A stretch of DNA of 30,004 nucleotides from a virus, in the IMG/VR virus record IMGVR_UViG_3300044675_000296, positions 1-30,004 of that record, one strand, 5' to 3'. Shown piece after piece: positions 23,501 to 30,004 of this stretch (position 1 is its first letter; the number at the start of each line of letters is the position of its first letter). The notes beneath the pieces were generated by a model. It was not told the DNA's origin. It made no database searches and saw only the letters and a list, made by a program, of their open reading frames with translations. Position numbers and translations under genes: made by a program.

Positions 23501-23851
23501 GGCATCGCCCACACCACCAATATCTTTATACGACTTAAACGCTGTAGGAGTGAGTTCTTCCTGTACCCCCATGCGGTCTTTATACTCTTGTAACTGCTGT
23601 TTAGCGTAATCGTCTTTACCAATAATAGACGCACCTAATGCTGGGATAAGGTCGAATGCCGTACCTTTTAGGCTTTCAATACCACGGCTAAAACCACCAC
23701 CAATAAGCTGTCCAATACCTAGTTCACGAGGATCAAGTAAAGGTTGTTTAGCTTGATTCTGTATGGCCTCTGCCCGAGACATAATTTGATCTTGCGGCAT
23801 GTTGTCAGGAAACTGAACAATACCTACTCCAGGAATTTCTACCCGTGGCAT
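17579..23851 (-). CDS. Giant virion protein, probable ejected core protein with zincin motif, 2090 aa
   Basis: The start MPRVEIPGVGIVQFPDNM is typical of large podovirus virion proteins, and AAGGAG lies 5 bases before the ATG. Residues about 110-350 contain several Gly-rich hydrophobic stretches that could insert in membranes. Residues about 360-720 are a Pro/Glu/Gln-rich linker. A metallopeptidase motif HETGH stands at 1030-1034, with a possible third ligand in SLDEFVAEA (Glu1074 or Glu1078). The rest is mostly helical, with a hydrophobic stretch IAGIYGTAALFAGAQG before an acidic DDDEDD patch. Position last in the tail/core block matches T7 gp16, which is injected with DNA. No transglycosylase motif was found; the zincin may replace it for wall passage (inference). 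This type also appears as 'large polyvalent protein'. Confidence 0.85.
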   Translation of the reverse strand: MPRVEIPGVGIVQFPDNMPQDQIMSRAEAIQNQAKQPLLDPRELGIGQLIGGGFSRGIESLKGTAFDLIPALGASIIGKDDYAKQQLQEYKDRMGVQEELTPTAFKSYKDIGGVGDAFSFAAETLGEIGPDIASFMLGAGVGTVAGKTIAKKSLDKAITAQVAETAAKQGLTKEAADELKDRLSARAIQGAVGQKATELGANVGLQTGLWGTSLGVNIPDVFNSVYENTGSLEPGIALTIGSLVGALDTYLPSKILKQLGPKGKERIAAEMLTKSDLVPVNFKRAFAGQVLGTASGEALTEAAQEALTLIGSQLAGDTDPFFSQENIDNIITASLKGFIGGGTIGAPGGALEAKRMKDERARQIAARDVLTEQQQEQQAVAPEQVAAQQVETDPNKVPQEVAPGIIYDPTTGVYKQEPVVAEQVGREVLPKVEPTLGNPELVGLGAPQVDLAPAQQEMFGITAFEQAKPTVDQALAGPPEASAEFGTVINADLLKGTGLKPQSGFYKKLLNKDVSKPKQQAEVASVLADIRTNPNLSDSTKKAVEGIAMNAFGALAKQQEMFGASGRVLKGVKYGRVQPESPVSEADRESVQVPSEPVREEPAAGAGELGQEGVVPAGSTTSELRDGEAVQPSTLTQEEQNAIQAELAAELGTEVPAVPVQELAQVEGTKAAPKRGRQRGIEGIIEAVPTALTEPFTEVATTQKPKTQAAPKVAKPVKEKAPEGTAEFQELGRPSKTDFNSFISRGYMGFAKDDVTNIDDNLEVTTLLQSRNKLTPAAEAAKVYFSKMPRIVDNMLNIAYDLAFNTKQFRTEGESTSEAQFFNGMNGKNARLAANWVEKNLSKETDKKFRDFVRGFERARDAYSDKQLMALIMNGLTGTKDKAMDETIQGYIDAQMEDLARARNRAERRAAKGVTRGEGIALDEEIKNAGLKKITESAVFQIGQPLHPAIISAIRQGDLQSALALLAASSDRFVSRIATRLAEANVDTNVVIRENLVDEAGVAVPGYYDPKTDTIYIDANTGMNSHVMLHETGHAATSHVLDDANNPLTRQLQQLFDSVKESLGTAYGSTSLDEFVAEAQSNPEFVGVLKSINPNGGKYTAWDKFVRAISNFMRRLIGLDSKPLDSAYDQADRIIAAILSPAPEFRDAGALFASANAGTAGAVLDRLGAAIEAIPGMTPERADGVHEFLKNTVGGNFRNLMLSLLPLNALADIASQKGLKEAPAMDRLVNERHGFEYKMNRSIEPLVERAESFAKTESPAQVDLFNEVVYESTINKVDPTKARTDYKTPELQKEYDRVKGMYDKLSGRGKALYTGMRDAYKSMYDEVLKSIGERIDASVTDPARAKLIKRDIFDRLTAKGNIDPYFPLARYGKYWVSYSAKDASGQTEFYVEAFETERERERSVAQMAKDGATNIEKFSNLSELNYRRVPTGSFVNSVLQIMELNKVPAEATEEVMRLFLSTLPETSFAQSFQKRKETLGFKKDAVRALREKMYRTSHQIASMRYAAKLNAVLDQMRDYARSVGKGTGEEAQRDNRVINEYVKEFEKRISYINNPTVDKWAQVATSFGFNMTLGFNVSSAVINLTQVPLILTPYLAGKYGMPSTMKAIGDAYKVHLNSGFKQEVEVFGSKGQMAKQKAMPALDNYNFDDPKLPASVRRLKTLSRIASEQGQLNRSQLYDILEVDDRKNPLSKVNAASGFVFHHGERLNRQVSLIAAYNLELDRLNSDKATKAEKALSQLEKEELAANNAIYTTEMTNGGIAAASAPRIAQSSLGKVLFMFKRYGVSMYYMLFKTAREALKNEDPEVRKAAMRQIAGIYGTAALFAGAQGLPLFGIAAMVYNLFADDDEDDFETATRKSLGEFAYKGLFNYVTNVEIASRTGLSDLIIRDSGKQDSQTVALTMMEMMGGPVYGVASKVERGLNMIREGNVQRGIENILPTSLGNVMKGVRYATEGTRTLRGDPITGEVNTWNIAAQAFGFAPADYARQLEINSRLKGIDKQVNTQQSKLKRQYFVASRLGDQEEMNDIRDSLLELGQKHPGLEINAATINDVLDRSIKAQERTTKRMVNGVAYSPKMLKEIEEHLREYEGR
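21700..21930 (-). CDS. Second possible nested ORF in the giant gene, 76 aa
   Basis: It begins 15 bases after the stop of the 61-aa nested ORF, in the same shifted frame, with AGGAGG (21942-21937) 6 bases before the ATG. The first half (MRSKLNSLRNWAQRCQQYLY onward) is basic and helical; the second half is Leu/Lys-rich and could be an amphipathic, membrane-active helix. However, Leu richness can arise as a frame shadow of the Ala/Pro-rich host frame, and GAG-GAA codons alone can mimic the ribosome-binding site. Weakly supported. Confidence 0.25.
   Translation of the reverse strand: MRSKLNSLRNWAQRCQQYLYKNLHKLKEQKQLLREVVKEVLKELLKQYLLRLLSLLLKLPLPKSLRHRLLLKLLSL
21946..22131 (-). CDS. Nested out-of-frame gene within the giant virion gene, 61 aa
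   Basis: This ORF lies entirely inside the 2090-codon gene, same strand, shifted frame, opposite host residues 574-636. AAAAGGAG (22145-22138) stands 6 bases before its ATG, an ideal ribosome-binding site. The protein begins MEEFNLNHLSVKQIERAFKY, then NPYERNPPQELENL and KKEWYQLEALLVSLETEKQ, ending SQVH. It is well balanced with aromatic residues and two or three helices, whereas the host frame there is a low-complexity P/E/G linker. From memory, small phage proteins with 'YL.NPY..NPP..L..L...EW..L..LL..L..EK' exist; I cannot verify this here. Function unknown. Confidence 0.6.
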   Translation of the reverse strand: MEEFNLNHLSVKQIERAFKYLANPYERNPPQELENLDKKEWYQLEALLVSLETEKQFSQVH

Positions 23852-23860
23852 AACTACTCC

Positions 23861-26206
23861 TTAGTCTTCTATTGATGCGGCAGTAGGTGATCTTCTATTT
23901 AATGACCCGTAGAAATTTAACTCGTTCATCATTTCTTTATTTGAGTACTGCTTAAATATATCTAAAGAACGATTGTACGACTCTGTACCAGGTTTGTACT
24001 TAGTTAATCCCGTCCGAACATCTTTTGGTAAAGATGAGAAGAATGGTGCCTGAGTTGGGTTAAGCATGTACCCTTTGTATTCCTGCATAACTTTTTGTGT
24101 AGTTGCAGGGGGAACTGCACCACCTAAACCAGCCGCGCCTCCGATAGGAGCATTAGCACGCGCCGTGTAGTACTTAGCCTGTGCTTTATAAAGTTCTTCA
24201 GAGATACCCAACTTCTTAAGTTCTTGTTTAAGTTCAGCACCTTTAAGGTTGAGTGCAGCAATCTGAGCAATCCGTTTAGCCTCATCACCACGAAGACCCC
24301 GCATCTCCTCTTGGTAGCCTTGGAGAGCAGGTAAAGCACCTTTAACGTTAGCCGCAGCATATGGGGATGTGCCACTCATAATACCGAGACCCGCTTGGAG
24401 CATAGCCATCAGCCTAGCTTCTTTACGAGCATCTTTGTCACGCTCTCCACCCGCCTTTATATCGCCAATAGTCTGACGAATTAGGTCGTCAATACCACTT
24501 GCACCCGTATCACTAGCAGGTGCTGCCGCTGGCGCATTCATTATTGATGGTTTAGCTTTAGCAGGAGCATCGGGGAGAATACGAATACCTGTATCGGGTT
24601 TAGCTGTTGGAGCAGCTGGAGTAGGGGCTAAAGCGCTTCTTGAAGAATACCCAGAAAAGAGTTTTTCACCTGTTAATGGGTCAATAACATATTCATCTAC
24701 AACGGGTCTAGCCCGAGTTTCAGAGGTAGCGCTGCCCATATCAAACCCACCCATAGTACTGCCGCCTTCTTGAAAAGCAACAATACCGCCACCAGCGTAC
24801 TCGGTAGGTAAATTACTTGGTGCATTGTCAATACCTTGAAGCTGCTGGGCTTCGGCTATGATCTGATCCTTAACGGTAGGGGGTGTACCCTGGGCCATAG
24901 CCGCTTGAGCTTGACGCTCCTTAGTTTCTTTATTCTTCTCTTGCAGTGCAGCCAGACCCACGATGTCATCAATAAGTCCGTTCTTAGTGCTACGGTCGAT
25001 AGTCTGTGCAGAATATTTATCAGGACTTAACAACACCTTGCGGGTAAGTGCTTGGCTAATACCACCACTTGCAAACCCATCTGCCTCGTCAAAATCGTCA
25101 CCATCAGGATCAATCGAACCACCTTTAGCGTAAGACTTGATGATGCCGCCTTCTTTTTTCATCATGCCATATGCCGCAGCGCCAGTTAAGCCAAGACCGC
25201 CTAATTGTGAAATCGCCGAAGGGGCAGCTTGGTAAGACTGTGTAGTACCTGTTTGCAGTGGTAAACCACGAGTTAAGCCAGACATGAATGCCAACTGCTG
25301 TTGTGGGTACTGCTGCTGCATAGCGTAATTCTGAATAGCCTGATTGATTTTTTGTTGCTCAAGCTGTTGTTGCTGTGCACCTGCTTGGGACTGTAGATTA
25401 ATAATGCCCTGCTGCGCTGCAAGCTGTTGTCCACCCATCTGACCCAGTGCAGTACCTGCACCAACGGCTTGTCCATAACCTTGCAAACCTAAGTTAGCAC
25501 CATACTGCTGAGCTTGTTGAGCGGCTTCAAACGCCCTTTGTGTGCCAGTAGCTTGAATCTGACCTAATTGAGTTTGCAGTCCACGGTTTCTTTCTTGTTC
25601 TGCTAATACCTGACGAGCGCCACCATATGTACCTTGCCGAGCCGAACCCAGATTGGAACCTAAGTTACGGATCTGTGCGTCACGAAACGCTTCTTGTTTC
25701 TGCACATCTACTGCGTTTTGCATGTAAGGCGACATAAACGCTTGTTGTGCAAATGGGTTAGTAGCCATCATGTTGTAGTTCTGACCAGCAGTTAAAGCAC
25801 CTGCACCGCCCATAGCTTGAAACCCAGTGCCCACATTAAACTGTCCAGGCATACCAACAGTACCAGCGTTTCTAATAGACTGTTGTTGTAGTGGGCTAAA
25901 TGGTGCTACCGCTGCACTGGCTTGTTCTTGAGCCGTATTAGTAATGTTACCTGCGGCATCTACCGTAGCGCCGTATGGGATATAAGGTTTAAACCCTGAT
26001 ACCGTACCTGATGGATCATAGTTATAAATCTGTTGCTGGGCAGTGCCAAGCATCGTCTCTACGTAAGGACGGGCATACTCAGGAATATTGGTATTTTGAA
26101 CTGTAGTTTGAGTAGGAGCAGATTGCCCGCCACCGCCGCCACCTGTAAACGGTGTGCGTTTTAAGTCCCAAGTCCAACCGCTGTGTTTAGATTTTAAAAA
26201 GCTCAT
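23861..26206 (-). CDS. Gln/Gly/Ala-rich virion protein, probable core or tail-interior protein, 781 aa
   Basis: The start ATG overlaps the stop of the GNAT gene (ATGA), so it is coupled. The N-terminus has a Gly run (TGGGGGGQ), then TNIPEYARPYVETMLG, common in such phage proteins. Residues about 170-310 are extremely Gln/Ala/Gly-rich and helical (QQQQLEQQK). Motifs SYAKGGSID, FASGGISQA and EYAGGGIVAFQEGG recur between residues 360 and 490. A Pro/Ala linker follows, then a helical C-terminal part. Between the GNAT protein and the giant protein it occupies the place of T7 gp14/gp15, inner-core proteins ejected into the host. No sequence match to those is claimed. Confidence 0.75.
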   Translation of the reverse strand: MSFLKSKHSGWTWDLKRTPFTGGGGGGQSAPTQTTVQNTNIPEYARPYVETMLGTAQQQIYNYDPSGTVSGFKPYIPYGATVDAAGNITNTAQEQASAAVAPFSPLQQQSIRNAGTVGMPGQFNVGTGFQAMGGAGALTAGQNYNMMATNPFAQQAFMSPYMQNAVDVQKQEAFRDAQIRNLGSNLGSARQGTYGGARQVLAEQERNRGLQTQLGQIQATGTQRAFEAAQQAQQYGANLGLQGYGQAVGAGTALGQMGGQQLAAQQGIINLQSQAGAQQQQLEQQKINQAIQNYAMQQQYPQQQLAFMSGLTRGLPLQTGTTQSYQAAPSAISQLGGLGLTGAAAYGMMKKEGGIIKSYAKGGSIDPDGDDFDEADGFASGGISQALTRKVLLSPDKYSAQTIDRSTKNGLIDDIVGLAALQEKNKETKERQAQAAMAQGTPPTVKDQIIAEAQQLQGIDNAPSNLPTEYAGGGIVAFQEGGSTMGGFDMGSATSETRARPVVDEYVIDPLTGEKLFSGYSSRSALAPTPAAPTAKPDTGIRILPDAPAKAKPSIMNAPAAAPASDTGASGIDDLIRQTIGDIKAGGERDKDARKEARLMAMLQAGLGIMSGTSPYAAANVKGALPALQGYQEEMRGLRGDEAKRIAQIAALNLKGAELKQELKKLGISEELYKAQAKYYTARANAPIGGAAGLGGAVPPATTQKVMQEYKGYMLNPTQAPFFSSLPKDVRTGLTKYKPGTESYNRSLDIFKQYSNKEMMNELNFYGSLNRRSPTAASIED

Positions 26207-26616
26207 AGCTTCGTTTCCATAATAATGTGGCGTTCTTCCATACCAACCTGCTTATACAGCCGTGCGGCAGATTCTCTAGCAGCGCATTGGACCCGTGTAG
26301 CTCCGTTCGCCTTTGCAAAGCTACAAACCTGCCCGTAAACATCTTCATTCACAATTGCTTTACCCGCCATCGCAGTAATAAATCCAACACGGTAATTAGG
26401 CATATTATAAAAACTTACCGATGCTGCACCGTGGATAGTATTTTTTTCGTCCGTTGCTACCAATAATACCCATGAACCGTTAGCCAGTAAACCTTTAATC
26501 TGATCTAAGGTGTAGTCTCCAGTGTCATGCTTATTAGCTTTTTCAAACAGTTCTTCTACTAAAGGCCATATCTTATGGACGTACTGCACTCCCACTGGTT
26601 GAACCAATAACTTCAT
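26203..26616 (-). CDS. GNAT-fold protein at the T7 gp13 position, 137 aa
   Basis: The ATG at 26616 overlaps the preceding stop as TGATG; a TTG one codon earlier is less likely. The sequence shows a GNAT acetyltransferase pattern: N-terminal helix region KIWPLVEELFEKA, strand WVLLVATDEKN, IHGAASVSFYN, and a C-terminal SAARLYKQVGMEERHIIM (motif B-like). The acetyl-CoA loop (R/Q-x-x-G-x-G/A) is not clear, so activity is doubtful. Size and position between tail and core genes match T7 internal virion protein gp13, which I recall has a GNAT-like fold. It could be a structural or assembly factor rather than an enzyme. Confidence 0.75.
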   Translation of the reverse strand: MKLLVQPVGVQYVHKIWPLVEELFEKANKHDTGDYTLDQIKGLLANGSWVLLVATDEKNTIHGAASVSFYNMPNYRVGFITAMAGKAIVNEDVYGQVCSFAKANGATRVQCAARESAARLYKQVGMEERHIIMETKL

Positions 26617-28169
26617 CAAGCAGCCATATGTTTAGCTGGTTTAATTTGCTTGCCTTGCTTTGGATTACCTGTGCGGGCTTTACGTACTCGGTTCATCATT
26701 GCGTAGAGTTGTTTTGCTCCTGCATCAGTAGAGCCGTTACCTAAGTGGGAGACCACATCAGCAGGAACCACGAATTCCCCGTCAGCCAATCGGGCAGGCC
26801 GTTTGTTAGCGATAACCCCAGGAATAGAGTCAGACATGCCATCACCAGGCCCTTTAAGCATCCTGCCACCATCAGAGTATCCTCCTAGCTGTCCACCTTT
26901 AGCATAGTTTTGATTAGGGGTTTTACGTACTTTGTTTAATGCAATCATAGCGTTATAGTCGCCAGCCTGAGCCTTAGCCATAACTGAAGCCATATCACCG
27001 CCTCGAGCTGCAGCTACGTAGTCATCAATAGCAATCATGTCTTTATTACCAGCAGGACCACCTTTAGCTAAGTTTTGCGAAGCCATCTCGCCATAAATGT
27101 CTTTTAATGCACCTTTAGACATGCCTTGTAAGGCAACAGCGTCCATCTGCTCTTTAGTTAGCATGCGCTTTTTATTACCTACAAGAGCATCAATACCTTC
27201 GCCATAGGATTGTTGATTATTTTGAGGATTACCTTGTTGCGCTGCAGCAATACCTAAAGCTGGAGAAATTATGCCACCAGGGTTATATCGAGCAACACCG
27301 CCTTTAGCCATTCCGTACGCTACCTCTAAATTAGGCATCGTATCGGGGTTTTTGGTCATGGGGTAGCCATAATTACCTGCAGAAGCCATACCCCCTTCAG
27401 CTAACTTCATAATGCCGCCTTCAGCAGCGTAGGTAGGGCGATAGACGCTATCAGGAGCGTATTGAGGGGTAGATGCCGTAAACCGATCTGGATCGTATTT
27501 GAGCTTGCTTAAAGGACCGTCGTATTCTTCATCGGGAGGTAAACCATATTGACCTCTTTCAGCTTGCATTAAACCCGCTAAACCAGCCGTTCCAGCGGTC
27601 ATACCTAAAGCAGTATTAGACAAATACCCAGGAGTGCCAGCAGCTTGCCCAAAAATGTTAGTAACGGGGGCAGTAGTACCAGCACCAGCTCCAGTAGTAC
27701 CCGCTCCAGCAATACCAGCACTAGCGCCAGGTTGAACTATAGTAACAGGAGCACCAGCTTGCATAATACCGCTTGTAGTAGGTGCGGCAAAACCAGTAGT
27801 ACCTAATGCGCCTCCCCCAGCGTTTATCCCACTAATTGCCGTCCCAGTATTAGCCGCCGTGCCAATAGTAGTTCCAGCCGTAGTTCCAGCCGTAGTTCCA
27901 GCCGTAGTTCCAGCAGTGATACCTCCCGTAGTGCCAACAGTGGCACCCGTAGTAGCACCCGTAGTAGCACCAGCAGCACCACCTTCAAGCGCGCCAGCCC
28001 CAGCTCCAGCGCCAGCCCCGCCTAGACCACCGCCTACGGCGCCCATAGCACCGCCCATTAAAGCACCTTGAAGTGGGTCTCCGCCTTGAATAGCCGCACC
28101 AGCACCACCAGCAGTAGCACCTACCGCTGCTCCAATTAACATTGCCTCGCCTACGCCGCCACCAGCCAT
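26616..28169 (-). CDS. Gly/Ala/Thr-rich virion protein with AKGG motifs, 517 aa
   Basis: GAGGTG lies just before the ATG. Residues 1-65 are a glycine-zipper-like stretch (LMGGAMGAVGGGLGGAGAGA) that could insert in or pass membranes. Residues 69-101 are Gly/Ala/Thr repeats, ending in four AGTT units. After residue 250 come motifs YAAEGGIMKLAEGG, MAKGGVARYNPGG, LAKGGPAG and YAKGGQLGG. Near the end, DSIPGVIANKRPARLADGEF, then VVPADVVSHLGNGS, matches the 'L.dGEfVip..vv..lG.G' block typical of phage tail and virion proteins. Probably a tail-interior or core protein; precise role unknown. Confidence 0.75.
   Translation of the reverse strand: MAGGGVGEAMLIGAAVGATAGGAGAAIQGGDPLQGALMGGAMGAVGGGLGGAGAGAGAGALEGGAAGATTGATTGATVGTTGGITAGTTAGTTAGTTAGTTIGTAANTGTAISGINAGGGALGTTGFAAPTTSGIMQAGAPVTIVQPGASAGIAGAGTTGAGAGTTAPVTNIFGQAAGTPGYLSNTALGMTAGTAGLAGLMQAERGQYGLPPDEEYDGPLSKLKYDPDRFTASTPQYAPDSVYRPTYAAEGGIMKLAEGGMASAGNYGYPMTKNPDTMPNLEVAYGMAKGGVARYNPGGIISPALGIAAAQQGNPQNNQQSYGEGIDALVGNKKRMLTKEQMDAVALQGMSKGALKDIYGEMASQNLAKGGPAGNKDMIAIDDYVAAARGGDMASVMAKAQAGDYNAMIALNKVRKTPNQNYAKGGQLGGYSDGGRMLKGPGDGMSDSIPGVIANKRPARLADGEFVVPADVVSHLGNGSTDAGAKQLYAMMNRVRKARTGNPKQGKQIKPAKHMAA
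27868..27915 (-). repeat. Four tandem 12-base repeats in the 517-aa virion gene
   Basis: The + strand unit GTAGTTCCAGCC occurs four times in a row (the last copy differs at its end base) and encodes AGTT repeats. Shorter degenerate copies (GTAGTAGCACCC and similar) continue toward 27972. The unit length is a multiple of three, so slippage would change protein length without breaking the frame. Confidence 0.9.
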
Positions 28170-28209
28170 ATCACACCTCGTCTAAATTAAGTAGTACTTT
28201 ATCATGTTG

Positions 28210-28602
28210 TTAAACAGTTGTAACCGTTACAGTGCCAATTTCCCCTATTGTTTCTACGCCAACAACTGGGTAAAACGTTGTAGCTACTACTGTACCCACT
28301 CTTCCAACAGTAGATACGCTTGTTACATAAATTAAAGGTTGCCCAAGGGCATTAATCCACTCTAACCCATTCCACCAAATAGGTATCCCAAGGGTGGTAT
28401 CAAAAAATATTTGCCCTACTAACAATCCTACAGTTGGTCTAGCAGAAGAAGGCCCAAAATTAGGTACTGTTACGTTTAGGTTAAATGTATCTAGCTGGTT
28501 AAAGTACAGCCTTAACGCATTTTGAAACTGATCCTGCTGACTCTGAGAATACTCATAAGACGGTATTGGTAACGAGGGAGCACGAAACTTGTACGGTTGC
28601 AT
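28210..28602 (-). CDS. Small tail-fibre-like virion protein, 130 aa
   Basis: The ATG overlaps the upstream stop (TAATG). The N-terminal part is helical (SQSQQDQFQNALRLYFNQLD). Residues 60-90 contain QIFFDTTLGIPIWWNGLEWI, a motif common in phage tail fibre and baseplate proteins ('fyDttl..p.wwNG..Wvda'). The C-terminus is a Val/Thr/Gly-rich beta repeat (VGTVVATTFYPVVGVETIG). Probably a tail or fibre-attached protein. The 40 bases between its stop and the next gene hold no other feature apart from that gene's ribosome-binding site. Confidence 0.75.
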   Translation of the reverse strand: MQPYKFRAPSLPIPSYEYSQSQQDQFQNALRLYFNQLDTFNLNVTVPNFGPSSARPTVGLLVGQIFFDTTLGIPIWWNGLEWINALGQPLIYVTSVSTVGRVGTVVATTFYPVVGVETIGEIGTVTVTTV

Positions 28603-30004
28603 TAGCGTTTGCCATCTGGTCTGCCATCAATACGGGGGGCGCCTAGCTGCCACTGCGTGTTTAAGTCTGTAGAGCTAATTTCAAACGCTAACTGACGGGC
28701 ACGGGCACGGATAAATACTTGCGGTGTATATTGGGTAACGGTGGTATTAAGTACAGTTGTTTGAATAACTGGCTGACTTTCAGTGCCCATATTGGTTATG
28801 TATCTTGTTCCTGGGAAGTTACGTGGCTTAATCGTCATAGTAACTTCTGGCGCTATTGCAGTAGATCCGTCAAAATTAACGTCAGGAATAATACGATTCA
28901 TCAATGTAAATTGATTACCATCGCCAATGTCAAAGTCGGACGAAGCAATATAAGACTCCATCGGCAATACACCATCATTTGAACCCTGCTCCTGGTTGTA
29001 CATAACGCCAGTCCAGTTAGTAGGATCAGTTTCAACAGCCTGTCCATAATCACGTAATGGGGTATCTAACCATGCTGTACGGTTAATAGTGCCATAGTAC
29101 CAAGCCTGTTCTACGTAGTTATATATAACGTAGGCGTTGTTGTAGTTTGAATCAGCAGTTGGATACATCCACCAAATTTCATTCCAAGCCTCATTAGTGC
29201 CAGAAATAATTTGGTCTACTTGATTAAGATTAATGTTGTTAAATACATGATTCCGCAAAGTAGTAGGTAGCGTATCTACTCGTCCTGAGTACAGATAGAA
29301 CTTGTCTTTACCCATCCAGTACACAGTATTATTAACAACTTGAACCGCCTGTGGGCTAATAATTGAAATATTATCTGCCATTTCCTGTAAGCTAAACACA
29401 TCTGTTGTGCCAAGGAATTGCAGGGAATTTAAAGTGGCTTGAGTAAATACCAAAATCTCCTGGCGGGTAGCAACTCCACATACAATTTCTGACCCACGGG
29501 ACACACGGATAAATCCTGCGCTATTGGTTACTTCTGGAGTCCAGTTAGTGGGGTCGTCTTGATTAGCCCAGCGGATTAATAATGGGTCAAAATCGGCGCT
29601 GGCGTAGGCGGTAGAGCCAAGACAAATTAAGTGCTTGTCGTTTTGGGAAACAATAATTTGTGTAGCTTGCAGTGGCACATCTGTAGCGCCAGGCAGACTA
29701 GATAACAGAACCGCACGGGAGTTTAACGCAGTATTAGGATTAGGGTCATTACCTCTTTCCCAATAATAAATAGCGCCATTTCGGATGTTCATAACAAGAT
29801 CGTTGTCAAAATTTTGGAAAAACCAATTACGCTGCGGTAAGTTAATCGGCTGCCCTGAGCTTTGGCCCCACTGACCTGACCCCCAAGTACCAACACCCCA
29901 ACCATACCCAAAGGTGGTAATTGGGTACCCAATTGGAATTTCAAACTCAGCGATAATACTAGTACCACCACCAACTAAAGTATTAGGTGCACCGCCAACA
30001 CCCC
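28602..30004 (-). CDS. Tail protein, T7 gp12 / P22 gp10-like position (5' truncated by window end)
   Basis: The frame is open from the window edge (last full codon 30000-30002) to the TAA at 28602, giving at least 466 residues. The ATG at 29792 is internal, since in-frame residues before it (GYGWGVGTWGSGQWGQ, then NFDNDLVMNIRNGAIYYW) belong to the same family. Repeated beta-propeller-like strands (IIVSQNDKHLICLGS, EIVCGVATRQEILVFTQ, NNTVYWMGKDKFYLYSG, EIWWMYP) mark a large tail protein often annotated as tail tubular protein B or DNA-stabilisation/needle-type protein. It would form the tail nozzle in a short-tailed phage. Order before the GNAT and core genes fits T7 gp12. Confidence 0.8.
   Translation of the reverse strand, partial: GVGGAPNTLVGGGTSIIAEFEIPIGYPITTFGYGWGVGTWGSGQWGQSSGQPINLPQRNWFFQNFDNDLVMNIRNGAIYYWERGNDPNPNTALNSRAVLLSSLPGATDVPLQATQIIVSQNDKHLICLGSTAYASADFDPLLIRWANQDDPTNWTPEVTNSAGFIRVSRGSEIVCGVATRQEILVFTQATLNSLQFLGTTDVFSLQEMADNISIISPQAVQVVNNTVYWMGKDKFYLYSGRVDTLPTTLRNHVFNNINLNQVDQIISGTNEAWNEIWWMYPTADSNYNNAYVIYNYVEQAWYYGTINRTAWLDTPLRDYGQAVETDPTNWTGVMYNQEQGSNDGVLPMESYIASSDFDIGDGNQFTLMNRIIPDVNFDGSTAIAPEVTMTIKPRNFPGTRYITNMGTESQPVIQTTVLNTTVTQYTPQVFIRARARQLAFEISSTDLNTQWQLGAPRIDGRPDGKR

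Noticed and set aside
27859-28071. + strand ORF of 70 codons encoding Pro/Ala/Val repeats (PAVVP)
   Set aside because: It is the antisense shadow of the Gly/Ala/Thr repeat region of the 517-aa virion gene; the repeat pattern alone explains it.

Overview
The window is a segment of a tailed double-stranded DNA phage (or prophage) genome. No ribosomal, tRNA or housekeeping gene is seen. Genes are tightly packed, often with ATGA or TGATG stop/start overlaps, and many are short phage-type proteins of unknown role. The family mix (DUF2201/VWA, cyanophage-like unknowns, FkbM methyltransferase, DUF3310, a very large polyvalent virion protein) resembles phages of fresh or marine water. The order of the virion genes resembles the tail and inner-core block of T7-like podoviruses. 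The host cannot be named from the sequence.

The window has two convergent halves. The left half (about 1-17500) is on the + strand. It opens with a 5'-truncated VWA gene, three unknown proteins, a VRR-NUC nuclease and a small winged-helix protein. A block at 3568-6620 then carries a glycosyltransferase, two miniproteins, two unknown proteins and an FkbM methyltransferase. A run of small genes follows (including a zinc ribbon and an exported repeat protein). The rest is the replication module: family A DNA polymerase with proofreading domain, DUF3310 protein, Cas4/RecB-like nuclease, HNH-like basic protein, SNF2-type helicase, possible Gam-like protein, excisionase-like HTH protein, SSB-like protein, and a 958-residue AEP-type primase fused to a DUF927-like ATPase. 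Two sigma70-like promoters, a structured leader and a hairpin over the primase ribosome-binding site punctuate it. A rho-independent terminator at 17552-17580 closes it.

The right half (17579-30004) is on the - strand and reads right to left: a tail protein cut by the window end, a small tail-fibre-like protein, a Gly/Ala-rich virion protein, a GNAT-fold protein in the position of T7 gp13, a 781-residue Gln/Gly-rich virion protein, and a 2090-residue protein with a zincin motif that probably corresponds to the ejected core protein (gp16 position). Capsid, portal, terminase, RNA polymerase and lysis genes are not recognised here and may lie outside.

The most notable find is a 61-codon ORF (22131 down to 21946) nested out of frame in the disordered linker of the 2090-residue gene. 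It has a strong Shine-Dalgarno at ideal spacing and a well-balanced protein composition. A second nested ORF with its own AGGAGG follows 15 bases later in the same frame.
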